From contig NZ_MUGW01000008.1 in NCBI RefSeq assembly GCF_002217285.1, positions 1 to 64,000 on the forward strand: a DNA stretch of 64,000 nucleotides. Reading direction: 5' to 3'. The notes below the pieces were generated by a model. That model saw only the letters and a program-made list of their open reading frames with translations, was not told the origin of the DNA and searched no databases. Positions 1-8,703 of the stretch are shown here, piece by piece (position 1 is the first letter of the stretch; each line of letters starts with the position of its first letter). This DNA is from Flavobacterium hercynium (GTDB taxonomy: Bacteria > Bacteroidota > Bacteroidia > Flavobacteriales > Flavobacteriaceae). Both the position numbers and the translations under genes were made by a program.

Positions 1-15
1 TAAAATTTAAATCTG

Positions 16-31
16 TGTTCCACGTGAAATA
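16..31. promoter_or_regulatory. parS: parS-like ParB binding site, copy 1 (15 of 16)
   Basis: The 16-mer TGTTCCACGTGAAATA differs at one base from TGTTCCACGTGAAACA, a version of the ParB/Spo0J centromere site conserved across many bacterial phyla. ParB loads here and spreads, and with ParA and SMC segregates the origin region. The palindromic core CACGTG is at 21-26. No parA or parB gene is in the window. Confidence 0.75.
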
Positions 32-121
32 CATTCGATTTTGAAAAATTGAAATTAAAAGAAATAGTGTAGGTTTATAGAATTCAACATAATCTAAAAT
101 CAACAATCTAAAATTTAAACC

Positions 122-137
122 TGTTCCACGTGAAACA
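122..137. promoter_or_regulatory. parS: parS-like ParB binding site, copy 2 (16 of 16)
   Basis: TGTTCCACGTGAAACA matches the 16-base parS consensus exactly, and the flanking CC and GG extend the inverted repeat. The core CACGTG is at 127-132, 106 bp from that of copy 1, close to ten helical turns. The match length makes a chance origin very unlikely. That a flavobacterial ParB uses it is inferred from conservation of the site. Confidence 0.88.
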
Positions 138-282
138 GGTTTTGGAATTAAAATATATTTTTATAGAATTAAAAAAGAGATGATATTTTTCAAATTGCTA
201 TTTTAAAAAAAGTGAAGTATAATCTAAATTTTGAAATCTAAAATCTAAAATTAAATTAAACCAAAATACTAAGAATTAAAAA

Positions 283-1131
283 ATGGACGTTTTAAACAAA
301 AAACATTTTCTTACTGTAAAAGACCATTCTGTATCTAAAGAAATTTTCGACTTATTTTACGACGAAACTTTAGACATGTTAATTACTTCTCCGCAACCCG
401 ATTTGCAAAATTTAGGAAGGTATTACGAAAGCGAAGATTATATTTCGCACACAGACAACAAACGTTCATTATTTGAAAAAGCATATCACTTTGTAAAAAA
501 TATTGCGCTTAAAAATAAATTGAATCTTATCAATGCGGAGCAATCTCAAAAAGGAAAAATTTTAGACATTGGTGCCGGAACAGGAGATTTTTTATTAACG
601 GCAAAAAATGACGGTTGGGAAACTGTTGGAGTAGAACCGAGCGAGAGAGCAAAAAATATTGCAATACAAAAAGGAATTTCTTTTGCTGATGAAATTAGCG
701 TTCTCGAAAATAATTCATTTGATGTAATTACAATGTGGCACGTTTTGGAACATGTCCCAAATTTAGAATTACAAATTCAGGAATTAAAGCGTTTACTAAA
801 ACCAACTGGAACATTAATTGTTGCGGTTCCAAATTTCAAATCGTACGACGCAAAATATTATAATGAATTTTGGGCAGCTTATGATGTGCCAATTCATTTT
901 TGGCATTTTTCAAAAAAATCAATTCAGACACTTTTTGAAAAAGTAGAAATGAAATTAGAAAAAGTACTTCCAATGAAATTCGATTCATTTTATGTGAGTC
1001 TTTTGTCTGAAAAATACAAAACCGGAAAAATGAATTACATCAGTGCATTTTTTGTTGGTTTTCGTTCAAATTTAAAAGCGAAGCGTTCAAAAGAGTATTC
1101 ATCGCACATTTACGTCCTAAAAAACCGCTAA
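283..1131 (+). CDS. Class I SAM-dependent methyltransferase
   Basis: This 282-residue protein is a cytosolic class I methyltransferase. Motif I is clear near residue 93 (LDIGAGTGDF), an acidic residue that would bind the SAM ribose lies about 25 residues on (VGVEPSE), and motif IV/post-motif reads FDVITMWHVLEHVPN, as in Methyltransf_11/23 proteins. The C-terminal part (PIHFWHFSKKSIQTLFEK) is typical of the UbiG/Coq3-like bacterial group often linked to cell-surface or polysaccharide genes. The substrate cannot be told. It starts just after the parS region and is followed by a 247 bp gap before the OmpH-like gene, so it is not evidently in an operon with what follows. The family call is secure and the substrate is open. 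Confidence 0.85.
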   Translation: MDVLNKKHFLTVKDHSVSKEIFDLFYDETLDMLITSPQPDLQNLGRYYESEDYISHTDNKRSLFEKAYHFVKNIALKNKLNLINAEQSQKGKILDIGAGTGDFLLTAKNDGWETVGVEPSERAKNIAIQKGISFADEISVLENNSFDVITMWHVLEHVPNLELQIQELKRLLKPTGTLIVAVPNFKSYDAKYYNEFWAAYDVPIHFWHFSKKSIQTLFEKVEMKLEKVLPMKFDSFYVSLLSEKYKTGKMNYISAFFVGFRSNLKAKRSKEYSSHIYVLKNR

Positions 1132-1314
1132 AACGCGAAATAAAGCCATTTAAGCGATAGTTTTACTCTAGGTGAGTATTGTTGTTGTCTTTTTTGGAAA
1201 AACACCGCTATTTTGAGCTATGAAAGCCGGTTTTAATAGTGATGTTTTATGGTTATTTTTTGATCCATAAATAAAATCAATACCAGAAAAATAGAGCATT
1301 TTTTAAACTTTATG

Positions 1315-1343
1315 TTGATGCTATTTATTTTTTTATATTTTTG
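1315..1343 (+). promoter_or_regulatory. Bacteroidota-type promoter of the OmpH-like gene
   Basis: TTG at 1315-1317 and TATTTTTG at 1336-1343 are 18 bases apart, fitting the Bacteroidota sigma-ABfr consensus (-33 TTTG/TTG, -7 TAnnTTTG). The predicted start leaves a leader of about 30 bases before the ATG at 1379. Confidence 0.7.
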
Positions 1344-1378
1344 TCTTTAATACTTAAAAAAATTAGAAATTTTAGAAA

Positions 1379-1960
1379 ATGAAAAAAGCATTAGTAATTA
1401 TCGCACTTTCAATTTCGGTTGTATCATGTAATCAAACAGCAGAAGTTAAGGAAGTAAAAACAGCTTACGTTGATACTTCAGTTTTAATGAAAGAGTACAC
1501 TGAAGCAAAAGATCTTGAAGCAAAATACAAAGGTCAGGCAGAAGAAAAAGGAAGACAACTACAAGCTGAAATTACTCGTTTTAAACAGGACGCTGCTAAT
1601 TTTCAAAGTCAGGCACAAGCAAACGGTCAGGCTTGGGCACAACAAAGAGGAGCAGAATTGCAAAAAAGAGAGCAACAATTGACTTATGCTCAACAAGCTT
1701 TATCGCAACAATTGCAACAAGAAAGCGGTGTAGAAATGGATTCTCTTGTAAGTGGAGTTAAAAAATTCATTAAAGATTACGGTAAGAAAAACGGTTATTC
1801 ATACATCTACGGTACAGGTGATGCTGCAACAGTATTATACGCTGAAGAGAAATATGATATCACAAAAGAGATCATTAAAGCTTTGAACGAAAAATACAAA
1901 ACAGCTCCTAAAACAGAGGAAAAACCAGCTGCTAAAGAAGGTACAGAAGCTAAAAAATAA
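1379..1960 (+). CDS. OmpH/Skp-family periplasmic chaperone-like lipoprotein
   Basis: A 193-residue secreted protein. The N-terminus is a lipoprotein signal (MKKALVIIALSISVVSC), with Cys17 as the probable lipidated residue, unlike soluble E. coli Skp. The body opens with the OmpH-type strand KTAYVDTSVLMKEY and continues as a long charged, Gln-rich coiled coil (about residues 40-115), then a C-terminal alpha/beta part (YSYIYGTGDAATVLYAEEKYDIT) and a Lys/Glu/Ala-rich tail. Skp proteins hold unfolded outer-membrane proteins in the periplasm; a lipid-anchored version is common in Bacteroidota. It has its own promoter (1315-1343) and terminator (about 1982-2014), so it is probably monocistronic. 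Confidence 0.85.
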   Translation: MKKALVIIALSISVVSCNQTAEVKEVKTAYVDTSVLMKEYTEAKDLEAKYKGQAEEKGRQLQAEITRFKQDAANFQSQAQANGQAWAQQRGAELQKREQQLTYAQQALSQQLQQESGVEMDSLVSGVKKFIKDYGKKNGYSYIYGTGDAATVLYAEEKYDITKEIIKALNEKYKTAPKTEEKPAAKEGTEAKK

Positions 1961-1981
1961 TACCAAACTAACTAAATAATG

Positions 1982-2014
1982 AAAAACCTAAATCTTAACC
2001 GATTTAGGTTTTTT
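1982..2014 (+). terminator. Rho-independent terminator after the OmpH-like gene
   Basis: A 13-bp stem (AAAAACCTAAATC at 1982-1994 with GATTTAGGTTTTT at 2001-2013) around a 6-base loop runs into a T-rich tract, 21 bases after the stop codon. Confidence 0.9.
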
Positions 2015-2059
2015 CTTTTATAAAAACACGATAACTTTAGTTATTCAATACAAGTCAAA

Positions 2060-4345
2060 ATGCAAGATGTTTCAGAAGCGGCAGCTTATACTTTACAATT
2101 CATCAATCAAACGCAAAAATCAATTTTCCTTACGGGTAAAGCCGGTACCGGAAAAACCACATTATTGCGTGAAATCATAGCAACTACGCATAAAAATACC
2201 GTAGTAGTGGCACCAACCGGAATTGCTGCGTTAAATGCCGGCGGAGTAACGATTCATTCAATGTTTCAGTTGCCATTTTCAGCATTTATTCCCACATACG
2301 ACGAAAGTTCTCAGTTTACAGAAACAGTAAAATTCGAGAACAAAGAAACCTTGAGAAGACATTTCAAAATGAACAATGTCAAGCGAAATGTGATACGAAG
2401 TATGGAATTGTTGGTTATTGATGAAGTAAGTATGCTTAGAGCTGATTTGCTTGATGCAATAGACTTTATGATGCAGACTGTACGCAAAAATACACGTGCT
2501 TTTGGAGGTGTTCAGGTACTTTTTATTGGTGATTTACTGCAATTACCACCCGTTATCAGGGACGAAGAGTGGCGTACGTTGCGCAATTATTACAAAGGCA
2601 AATTCTTTTTCCATTCTCATGTAATGCAGCAAAATCCGCCGCTTTACATCGAATTATCCAAAATTTACCGTCAAACGGATGATGCTTTTATTTCTGTTTT
2701 GAATAATTTAAGAAATAACCAGATCACACCGCACGATGTACAAGTTTTAAATCAGTATGTTCAGCCAGATTTTGACCTAAAAAACAACAAGGGCTACATT
2801 ACGCTTACCACACATAATGCAAAGGCAGATGCCATGAATGAGCAGGCAATTAGTGACTTAGCTGGTAATGAATTTGCTTATTCGCCATTTGTAGTAGGTG
2901 ATTTTCCCGAAAAAATATTTCCGGTAGAAGAAAATCTAAAACTCAAGATAGGAGCACAGGTCATGTTTGTTAAAAATGATCTTTCGTTTGAAAAGCGCTA
3001 TTTCAACGGTAAAATGGGGATTGTAAAATCACTTTCCGCCGAGGAAATCTTTGTTCATTTCCCTGAAGAAAATAAAACGATAGAAGTAGAGAAGTACGAA
3101 TGGAAAAACATTCGATACAAAATAAATGAGCACACAAAAGAGGTAGAAGAAGAAGTTTTAGGCACTTTTGCGCATTATCCGCTAAAATTAGCTTGGGCAA
3201 TTACCGTACATAAAAGTCAGGGATTAACTTTTGAGAAAGCTGCGCTCGATGTATCGCAAGTTTTTTTACCCGGACAAGCATACGTAGCATTATCACGTTT
3301 AACGTCCTTAAACGGGCTTATTTTGCTTTCTCCGTTGCAGATGAATGGTATTTCGAACGATCAGGATGTAATGGATTATGCTTTGAATAAAGCGACGGAA
3401 GATGTTTTAAAGAATTCGCTTCATTTTGAAACTAAAAATTTTATTCATAACTATTTGATTAACAGTTTTAACTGGGCAGAATTGGCACAAGAATGGCGCA
3501 ACCATCGCTTTAGTTACAACGAAAATGCCGTTGGTTCAGAAAAGTCCAAACATTCGAATTGGGCGCACAAGCGATTAGAAACAATTGATGCGCTTTTGGA
3601 TCCTTCGCAAAAATTCATTCAGCAGCTCAACAAAATATTCAGCAAAGAAACAGTCGATCTGCTTTTTGTGCAGGAAAGAGTTATGGCAGCTTATGATTAT
3701 TTTTTTAAATCAATGGACAGACTCGTAACCGATCTTTTACAGAAAATTGCGGAAATTCAAAAATTTAAAAAGGTGCAGGCATTTTACGAAGAATTGATGT
3801 TTCTGGATGATCTGCAGACAAAGGCTGTTTTACGCCTAATGAAGGCCAAATTATTGATCGAAATCGTTGTGGCGGGAGAAAGTATCTCTAAAGAAAAATT
3901 AACGTCCTCAGCGATTAAAAATTACAAAACAGATAAAATCGACAGAATTCGGGAAGAACTCAACATGTCGAATACAGATATTTTTAAAACCGATCAGCCT
4001 ACACAGCGTTATACGTCAAGAAAATTAGCCAAAACGGAGGCTAAAACCGAGAAGAAAACTACTGTTGAGGAAACATACGATTTGTGGATAGAAAAAAATT
4101 CGATTGAGGATATTGCGCGCCTCCGTAAACTGACAGTTCAGACCGTAGAAACACATTTGGTGAGGCTTATTCAGGCTAAAAAAATAGATGTTAGTGATGT
4201 GTTGCCTTATGATAAGATTCTGGCATTGCGCGAAGCCTTTCAATTTTATCAGGAAGAATCGCTGAGTCCTTTGAAAGAAAAACATGGTGACGAGTTTACT
4301 TGGGACGAACTTAAAATGTTTAAAGCCAGCTTAAGTATGTCCTAA
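2060..4345 (+). CDS. PIF1/RecD2-like superfamily 1 DNA helicase with C-terminal HTH domain
   Basis: A 761-residue cytosolic helicase. Walker A (GKAGTGKTTLL, near residue 26), motif Ia (VVAPTGIAALNAGGVTIHS), Walker B (LLVIDEVSMLR, near 120), motif III (QVLFIGDLLQLPPV) and the UvrD_C_2-type motif near 380 (WAITVHKSQGLTFEKA, then PGQAYVALSRL) mark an SF1B PIF1-like enzyme, expected to unwind DNA 5' to 3'. The last 100 residues hold a helix-turn-helix unit (IEDIARLRKLTVQTVETHLVRLI) like the HTH_40 domain at the end of RecQ-like helicases, probably for DNA binding. The gene lies between two terminators or promoters of its own. A weak -7 match (TAACTTTA, about 2032-2039) precedes it. The exact cellular role is not evident. 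Confidence 0.88.
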   Translation: MQDVSEAAAYTLQFINQTQKSIFLTGKAGTGKTTLLREIIATTHKNTVVVAPTGIAALNAGGVTIHSMFQLPFSAFIPTYDESSQFTETVKFENKETLRRHFKMNNVKRNVIRSMELLVIDEVSMLRADLLDAIDFMMQTVRKNTRAFGGVQVLFIGDLLQLPPVIRDEEWRTLRNYYKGKFFFHSHVMQQNPPLYIELSKIYRQTDDAFISVLNNLRNNQITPHDVQVLNQYVQPDFDLKNNKGYITLTTHNAKADAMNEQAISDLAGNEFAYSPFVVGDFPEKIFPVEENLKLKIGAQVMFVKNDLSFEKRYFNGKMGIVKSLSAEEIFVHFPEENKTIEVEKYEWKNIRYKINEHTKEVEEEVLGTFAHYPLKLAWAITVHKSQGLTFEKAALDVSQVFLPGQAYVALSRLTSLNGLILLSPLQMNGISNDQDVMDYALNKATEDVLKNSLHFETKNFIHNYLINSFNWAELAQEWRNHRFSYNENAVGSEKSKHSNWAHKRLETIDALLDPSQKFIQQLNKIFSKETVDLLFVQERVMAAYDYFFKSMDRLVTDLLQKIAEIQKFKKVQAFYEELMFLDDLQTKAVLRLMKAKLLIEIVVAGESISKEKLTSSAIKNYKTDKIDRIREELNMSNTDIFKTDQPTQRYTSRKLAKTEAKTEKKTTVEETYDLWIEKNSIEDIARLRKLTVQTVETHLVRLIQAKKIDVSDVLPYDKILALREAFQFYQEESLSPLKEKHGDEFTWDELKMFKASLSMS

Positions 4346-4373
4346 TCTGATAGAGTTTAAATTATGTTCATAC

Positions 4374-4381
4374 TACTTTTG
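4374..4381 (+). promoter_or_regulatory. -7 promoter box before the 4417 gene
   Basis: TACTTTTG matches TAnnTTTG and lies 35 bases before the ATG. No good TTG is found at the usual distance upstream, so only half of the promoter is supported. Confidence 0.45.
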
Positions 4382-4416
4382 TAATATATTTTATAATAAA
4401 TTATTACACAAGGAAG

Positions 4417-5178
4417 ATGAAAAAGAATTTAATGTTTTTAGGGCTGTTGCTATTTTGCAGTAATCTAGTAACGAGCCAGGAGTTAAAAGCGTACGAAAGA
4501 AAAGCAAAAGCATTTATCGAAAATGTTAGAAATGGAAGAAAAGATAATATAGCTGCTACAATTACGTATCCTTTTGAAAGAGAGTATCCTATTCCGTCAA
4601 TAAAAAATAAAGCGGAATTTGTAAAGAGGTATGATGAAGTTTTTGATGAAATTTTAAAAGCTGAAATAACAAAGTCAGTTCCTCAGAGAGATTGGAAAGA
4701 TATGGGTTGGCGCGGTATTGAACTAAATAAAGGTAATGTCTGGATAGATAAGACAGGAGCTTTGATTAGCGTTAATTATCAGTCAAAGTTTGAAACCAGA
4801 CTTAAAAATAAGTTAATTGAAGCTGAAAGATTTCACTTGCATGCATCACTTACTAAATACAAAGCACCACTTTATTTATTGGAAACGCTTAAGTATAGAA
4901 TAAGAATTGATGATATGGGAAATGGAAATTACCGTTATGCATCATGGCCTATTAAGCAAAAAATGAGTGAAGCACCAGAAGTGGTAATCCTTGATGGAGT
5001 ATGGATTCATGATAATAACAGTATGAATCACCATTTTGAGTTTAGAAAAAAAGGTGGTTTTGTTTATGATTGTTCAATTATTGAATGGGGTGAAGCTGGT
5101 TCTCCACCTGCAAAAGTTATGATCTATCAAAATAACAAAGAAGTTTTTTCTGAGAATGCAAAGATTGTTGTAAAATAG
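4417..5178 (+). CDS. Secreted protein of unknown function
   Basis: I do not recognise this 253-residue protein. It has a clear Sec signal peptide (MKKNLMFLGLLLFCSNLVTSQ, cleavage near residue 20, no lipobox). The mature part begins with a helical, Lys/Arg-rich stretch (AYERKAKAFIENVRNGRKDNI) resembling the small SnoaL/NTF2-like start seen in many secreted Bacteroidota proteins (a guess), then a mixed region with a GVWIHDNNSMNHHFEF segment near 190. No catalytic motif is evident. It is alone between the helicase and a convergent SPOR gene, with a candidate -7 box upstream and a strong shared terminator downstream. Confidence 0.75.
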   Translation: MKKNLMFLGLLLFCSNLVTSQELKAYERKAKAFIENVRNGRKDNIAATITYPFEREYPIPSIKNKAEFVKRYDEVFDEILKAEITKSVPQRDWKDMGWRGIELNKGNVWIDKTGALISVNYQSKFETRLKNKLIEAERFHLHASLTKYKAPLYLLETLKYRIRIDDMGNGNYRYASWPIKQKMSEAPEVVILDGVWIHDNNSMNHHFEFRKKGGFVYDCSIIEWGEAGSPPAKVMIYQNNKEVFSENAKIVVK

Positions 5179-5211
5179 AAAAATAAGAGAATTGTAAAAC
5201 AAAAGAGCAGT

Positions 5212-5243
5212 AAAAAGTCCGATTTATCAAATCGGACTTTTTT
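5212..5243. terminator. Bidirectional terminator between convergent genes
   Basis: A 14-bp perfect stem (5212-5225 with 5229-5242) of AAAAAGTCCGATTT type has only a 3-base loop, with an A-run on its left side and a T-run on its right side. It can serve both the rightward 4417 gene and the leftward SPOR gene whose stop is at 5248. Confidence 0.9.
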
Positions 5244-5247
5244 AATT

Positions 5248-6210
5248 TTATAAAGATTCGATTAAAATCCAGGCAGCTGGATTCTCTGCTTTTTGAATTT
5301 CTTTTTGCGCATTTTGTGCTTCAGACATTGTAGCATAACTTCCGTATACAACTGGAAATAAGCCATTTTTATCTTCGCCAAGCATACGTGCTTTATAACC
5401 GTCTTTTATTAGCTGATCATATTCCTTCTTTGCATTTTCCTGACTTCTAAAAGCACCTGCCATAATGTGATACGGCATCGTTTTTAGGCTAGCAGCATCT
5501 GTATTTGCTGAATCTGTAACAGCAGCCGGTATTGGATTTTGTATAAAAAAAGTAGCTTCCTGTATTTTGTGCTGCACTTTTTTCTGTACAGAAGTTTCTA
5601 CAAGAATCGTTTGAGAAGCTATTTGATTTTCGTAAAGCGGATAACCAATACTTCCTGTAATTCCAAGTCCTAAAACAAAAATTGCAGCATACCTCAAATA
5701 AGAGCGGGATGATTTAACTACAGCTTCAGCCTCATGCAAAGTGATGGTCTCTTCTTCTTCGATTTCTTCCAGTTTTTTCTCGAAAATCTCTCTTTTCACA
5801 AGAGGAGATACAAACGGACTCAATCCAAAAGAAGTCGGTAAATAGTTGGTATTATCACTTGGTGTAAAAACCATATTCTGGTCGGCATTCAAACGAATAT
5901 CACCGATGTTTTTTAAACTCAGTACACCAAATTCTTCCAATGTTTTTTTCCAATTCAGGACCTCAAAAGCAATTGAACTAACTGCAAATCCGTATGATGT
6001 ATTTTCTGCCTGAGCAATATGATTTGCTAGGAGTCCGTCGTTGTTTTTTAATAGGCTGTTAAAAGCAATCGTTTTTTTAGGTGGAAAAAACGAATTTGTG
6101 CTTTCGTTTAGTTTAGCCGATTGAATTTCGGTTAAAAATGCTCCAAACCCGGGAACCGTTATACATTGATAACGATACAATAATTGCGAGATGTAAGTTT
6201 CGATTTTCAT
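5248..6210 (-). CDS. HU-CCDC81-like and SPOR domain membrane protein
   Basis: About 320 residues. The first 130 residues (MKIETYISQLLYRYQCITVPGF onward) match the tandem CCDC81-like prokaryotic HU domains of Bacteroidota. A basic stretch and one membrane helix follow (YAAIFVLGLGITGSIGYPLY, near 175-195), then a linker and a C-terminal SPOR domain (YHIMAGAFRSQENAKKEYDQL, ending ESL) that should bind denuded peptidoglycan in the periplasm. The order is cytosolic HU part, helix, periplasmic SPOR, suggesting a link between a cytosolic partner, perhaps DNA, and the division-site wall; this is inferred. An in-frame ATG lies upstream at 6228, but the -7 box of the promoter (6216-6223) falls inside that extension, so I start at 6210. 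Confidence 0.85.
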   Translation of the reverse strand: MKIETYISQLLYRYQCITVPGFGAFLTEIQSAKLNESTNSFFPPKKTIAFNSLLKNNDGLLANHIAQAENTSYGFAVSSIAFEVLNWKKTLEEFGVLSLKNIGDIRLNADQNMVFTPSDNTNYLPTSFGLSPFVSPLVKREIFEKKLEEIEEEETITLHEAEAVVKSSRSYLRYAAIFVLGLGITGSIGYPLYENQIASQTILVETSVQKKVQHKIQEATFFIQNPIPAAVTDSANTDAASLKTMPYHIMAGAFRSQENAKKEYDQLIKDGYKARMLGEDKNGLFPVVYGSYATMSEAQNAQKEIQKAENPAAWILIESL

Positions 6211-6215
6211 AGTAA

Positions 6216-6245
6216 CAAAGTTATGCAAGGAATATAGTTATCAAA
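6216..6245 (-). promoter_or_regulatory. Promoter of the SPOR gene, apparently leaderless
   Basis: On the minus strand TTTG (6242-6245), 18 bases, then TAACTTTG (6216-6223) fit the Bacteroidota consensus. The ATG at 6210 begins only five bases after the last G of the -7 box, so transcription should start at or next to the start codon. Confidence 0.65.
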
Positions 6246-6387
6246 ATTTTATTCACAATTTTTATTAACAATTGACATAATGCTACAGTTAGCTATTTTT
6301 CAAACAGTTAAGTAAAGATACTATTTTGTTTAATAGGGTGCAATATCATTTTGGCTTTATTTTTCGAAGGAATTTACTTCTGATTTA

Positions 6388-6395
6388 TATATTTG
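6388..6395 (+). promoter_or_regulatory. -7 promoter box of dprA
   Basis: TATATTTG matches TAnnTTTG, about 72 bases before the dprA start. No TTG occurs at 17-20 bases upstream, so the -33 part is unsupported. Confidence 0.4.
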
Positions 6396-6467
6396 TCCTT
6401 CTTCTAAAATGATGAATTTTTGTTTTTAGAAGAATTTATTCGCCTTTAAAAATTTTATTCAGAGAAA

Positions 6468-7568
6468 ATGTCAGATCAGGAATTGTTTTATTTATTAGCA
6501 TTATTAAAAGTAGATGGAGTGGGAGATATCATGGCTAAAAAATTAATAACGCATTGCGGAAGTGCAGAAGCCATATTTAAAACAAATTCAACCCAAATTG
6601 CTGCGATTGATGGAGTTGGAAGTGTATTACTGAAAAATTTGCAAGATAAAGCAGTATTTGAAAAAGCAGATCAAGAGCTGAAATTTATCAGATCAAATCA
6701 GATTAATGTCTCTTATTTTCAAGCAAAAGAGTATCCTGATCGATTGAAACATTGTATTGATTCACCCGTTTTAATTTTCACTGCTGGACAAATAAATTTA
6801 AAAAACAAAAAAATCATAAGTATTGTAGGCACAAGGCAGGTTACTTCTTATGGTTCAGAGATCTGTAAAAAATTAATCGAAGATTTAGCGCCTCTTAATC
6901 CTGTAATAGTGAGTGGTTTTGCTTATGGTGTAGACATTGTGGCACATCAATTCGCAATGGATTATAATTTGCAGACTATTGGTGTTTTAGCACATGGTTT
7001 AAATCAAATTTATCCTAAAACGCATAAAAGGTACATGAGTAAAATGGAAGAAAATGGTGGTTTCATTACAGAATTTTGGAGCTCTTCTAATGCTGATAGA
7101 GAAAACTTTGTACGGAGAAACCGGATTGTAGCGGGAATATCTGAGGCAACAATTGTAATAGAATCTGCAGACAAAGGAGGTTCGTTGATTACGGCTAATT
7201 TGGCAAACGATTATAATCGCGATGTTTTTGCTGTTCCGGGACGCATAACCGACAAATATAGTCAGGGCTGTAATAACTTAATTAAGACCCAAAAAGCGAA
7301 TATGTTGACCAATGCCGCGGATTTAGTTTATATGCTCAACTGGGATATTGAAAATAAGGTTAAAACGGTTCAAAAACAACTTTTTGTAGACTTAGAAGCT
7401 GATGAACAAATTGTCTATGATTTTCTTTTAAAAAATGGAAAAGAATTACTTGACGTTATAGCGCTTCAATGCAATTTGCCAATTTATAAAATCTCTGGAA
7501 TTCTTTTAAATATGGAATTGAAAGGAGTAGTGCGTCCTTTGCCTGGGAAGTTATTTGAATCAATTTAA
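6468..7568 (+). CDS. dprA: DNA-processing protein DprA (Smf)
   Basis: A 366-residue cytosolic protein of usual length. DprA binds incoming single-stranded DNA during natural transformation and loads RecA. The N-terminus holds a helix-hairpin-helix-like region (VDGVGDIMAKKLI and IDGVGSVLLKNL). The Rossmann-like DprA core follows, with SIVGTRQVTSYG, PVIVSGFAYGVDIVAHQFA, GVLAHGLNQIYPKTHK, FVRRNRIVAGIS, ESADKGGSLITANLAND and AVPGRITDKYSQGCNNLI. The last 60 residues form the winged-helix domain (DEQIVYDFLLKNGKELLDVI). It is transcribed alone, divergent from the SPOR gene, and recA, its functional partner, is 3 kb away on the other strand. No competence-pilus genes are in the window. Confidence 0.97.
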   Translation: MSDQELFYLLALLKVDGVGDIMAKKLITHCGSAEAIFKTNSTQIAAIDGVGSVLLKNLQDKAVFEKADQELKFIRSNQINVSYFQAKEYPDRLKHCIDSPVLIFTAGQINLKNKKIISIVGTRQVTSYGSEICKKLIEDLAPLNPVIVSGFAYGVDIVAHQFAMDYNLQTIGVLAHGLNQIYPKTHKRYMSKMEENGGFITEFWSSSNADRENFVRRNRIVAGISEATIVIESADKGGSLITANLANDYNRDVFAVPGRITDKYSQGCNNLIKTQKANMLTNAADLVYMLNWDIENKVKTVQKQLFVDLEADEQIVYDFLLKNGKELLDVIALQCNLPIYKISGILLNMELKGVVRPLPGKLFESI

Positions 7569-7671
7569 CGAGTAATTTCTTAGTTGTTAAATTGATGTTT
7601 TGATTAGATGAATTATATAAAGAACAGATATACAATAAGTTAAATAACATTTAAAAAAAAGAAAAATAAAA

Positions 7672-7694
7672 AGCCTCTTGTAATACAAGAGGCT
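7672..7694 (-). terminator. Terminator of trpS
   Basis: A 9-bp stem (AGCCTCTTG at 7672-7680 with CAAGAGGCT at 7686-7694) is flanked on its left by an A-rich run, which reads as a U-tract in the leftward trpS transcript. It lies 22 bases after the trpS stop. Confidence 0.85.
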
Positions 7695-7715
7695 CTAGTA
7701 TGTTTATTGTCTAAA

Positions 7716-8690
7716 TTATTTACTAAATCCAAGTTTTTCGCGAACTTTTTCTAGAACTCCGGTAGCCACAACAGAAGCTTTTTCAGCACCTTTTTTCAAA
7801 AGAGCATCAACTTCTTCAAGGTTGTTAATGTAGTAGTTGTATTTTTCTCTTTCTGTTTTAAATTTTTCGGTAATCAATTCAAAAAGAGCTTGTTTTGCAT
7901 GACCATAACCATAATTTCCACCGAGATAATTAGCGCGCATCTCAGCAATTTGCGTTTCAGATCCAAGTAATGAATAGATTGCAAAAGCATTACAAGTATC
8001 AGGATTTTTAGGATCTTCCAGCGGAGTACTATCCGTTTCGATACTCATAACCTGCTTGCGAAGCGTTTTATCATCAAGGAAAATATTAATAATATTATTG
8101 GCAGATTTACTCATTTTTCCACCATTAGTACCTGGAATTAGCATGATGTCTTCCTGAATTTTAGCTTCCGGAATGACAAATGTTTCTCCCATTTGATGGT
8201 TAAAACGAGAAGCAACATCACGAGTAATTTCTAAGTGTTGTAATTGGTCCTTTCCAACAGGCACAAATTCAGCATCGTACAATAAAATGTCCGCGGCCAT
8301 TAACATCGGATAAGTAAAAAGTCCCGCATTCACATCATCAAGACGATCCGCTTTATCTTTAAAAGAATGCGCCAAAGTCAAGCGTTGAAAAGGAAAAAAA
8401 CAGCTTAAATACCAGGTCAATTCAGCAGTTTGCGTTACATCAGATTGTCTGTAAAACGTAACTTTATTAGGATTTAATCCGCAGGCAAGCCATGCTGCTG
8501 CAGTGCTATACGTATTTTCTCTTAATGTTTTACCATCTTTTATTTGTGTAATCGAATGTAAATCAGCTATAAACAAATAAGATTCATTTGCAGGTTGATT
8601 TGATAATTCGATTGCAGGAATAATAGCTCCCAGTAAATTGCCTAAGTGTGGTGTTCCAGTACTCTGAACGCCAGTAAGTATTTTTGCCAT
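7716..8690 (-). CDS. trpS: Tryptophan-tRNA ligase
   Basis: A 324-residue class Ic aminoacyl-tRNA synthetase that charges tRNA-Trp in the cytosol. The HIGH-type signature is TPHLGNLLGA (residues 13-22), the KMSKS loop is perfect (GGKMSKSANNI, near 190), and the family motifs for Trp-adenylate binding (FIADLHSITQI, MAADILLYDAEFVPVGKDQLQHLE) are present. Length is normal for bacterial TrpRS. It starts at ATG 8690 (MAKILTGVQSTGTPHLG), where family members begin. It is monocistronic, leftward, with its own terminator. No T-box or trp leader peptide is visible upstream. Confidence 0.98.
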   Translation of the reverse strand: MAKILTGVQSTGTPHLGNLLGAIIPAIELSNQPANESYLFIADLHSITQIKDGKTLRENTYSTAAAWLACGLNPNKVTFYRQSDVTQTAELTWYLSCFFPFQRLTLAHSFKDKADRLDDVNAGLFTYPMLMAADILLYDAEFVPVGKDQLQHLEITRDVASRFNHQMGETFVIPEAKIQEDIMLIPGTNGGKMSKSANNIINIFLDDKTLRKQVMSIETDSTPLEDPKNPDTCNAFAIYSLLGSETQIAEMRANYLGGNYGYGHAKQALFELITEKFKTEREKYNYYINNLEEVDALLKKGAEKASVVATGVLEKVREKLGFSK

Positions 8691-8703
8691 TCTAGTTTTT
8701 TTC

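Larger units (their letters stand above)
1..282. other. AT-rich intergenic region carrying two parS sites
   Basis: No gene is visible here. The stretch holds two parS-like 16-mers, described separately, and several copies of a short AT-rich word, AATCTAAAAT, at about 90-117 and 222-255. The same word leads into both parS sites, so a segment of about 30 bp (AAAATTTAAA, then CTG, then the parS core) looks duplicated with its CACGTG centres 106 bp apart. No good TAnnTTTG promoter for the methyltransferase at 283 is seen, so that gene may be read from a promoter or gene left of the window. Confidence 0.6.
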
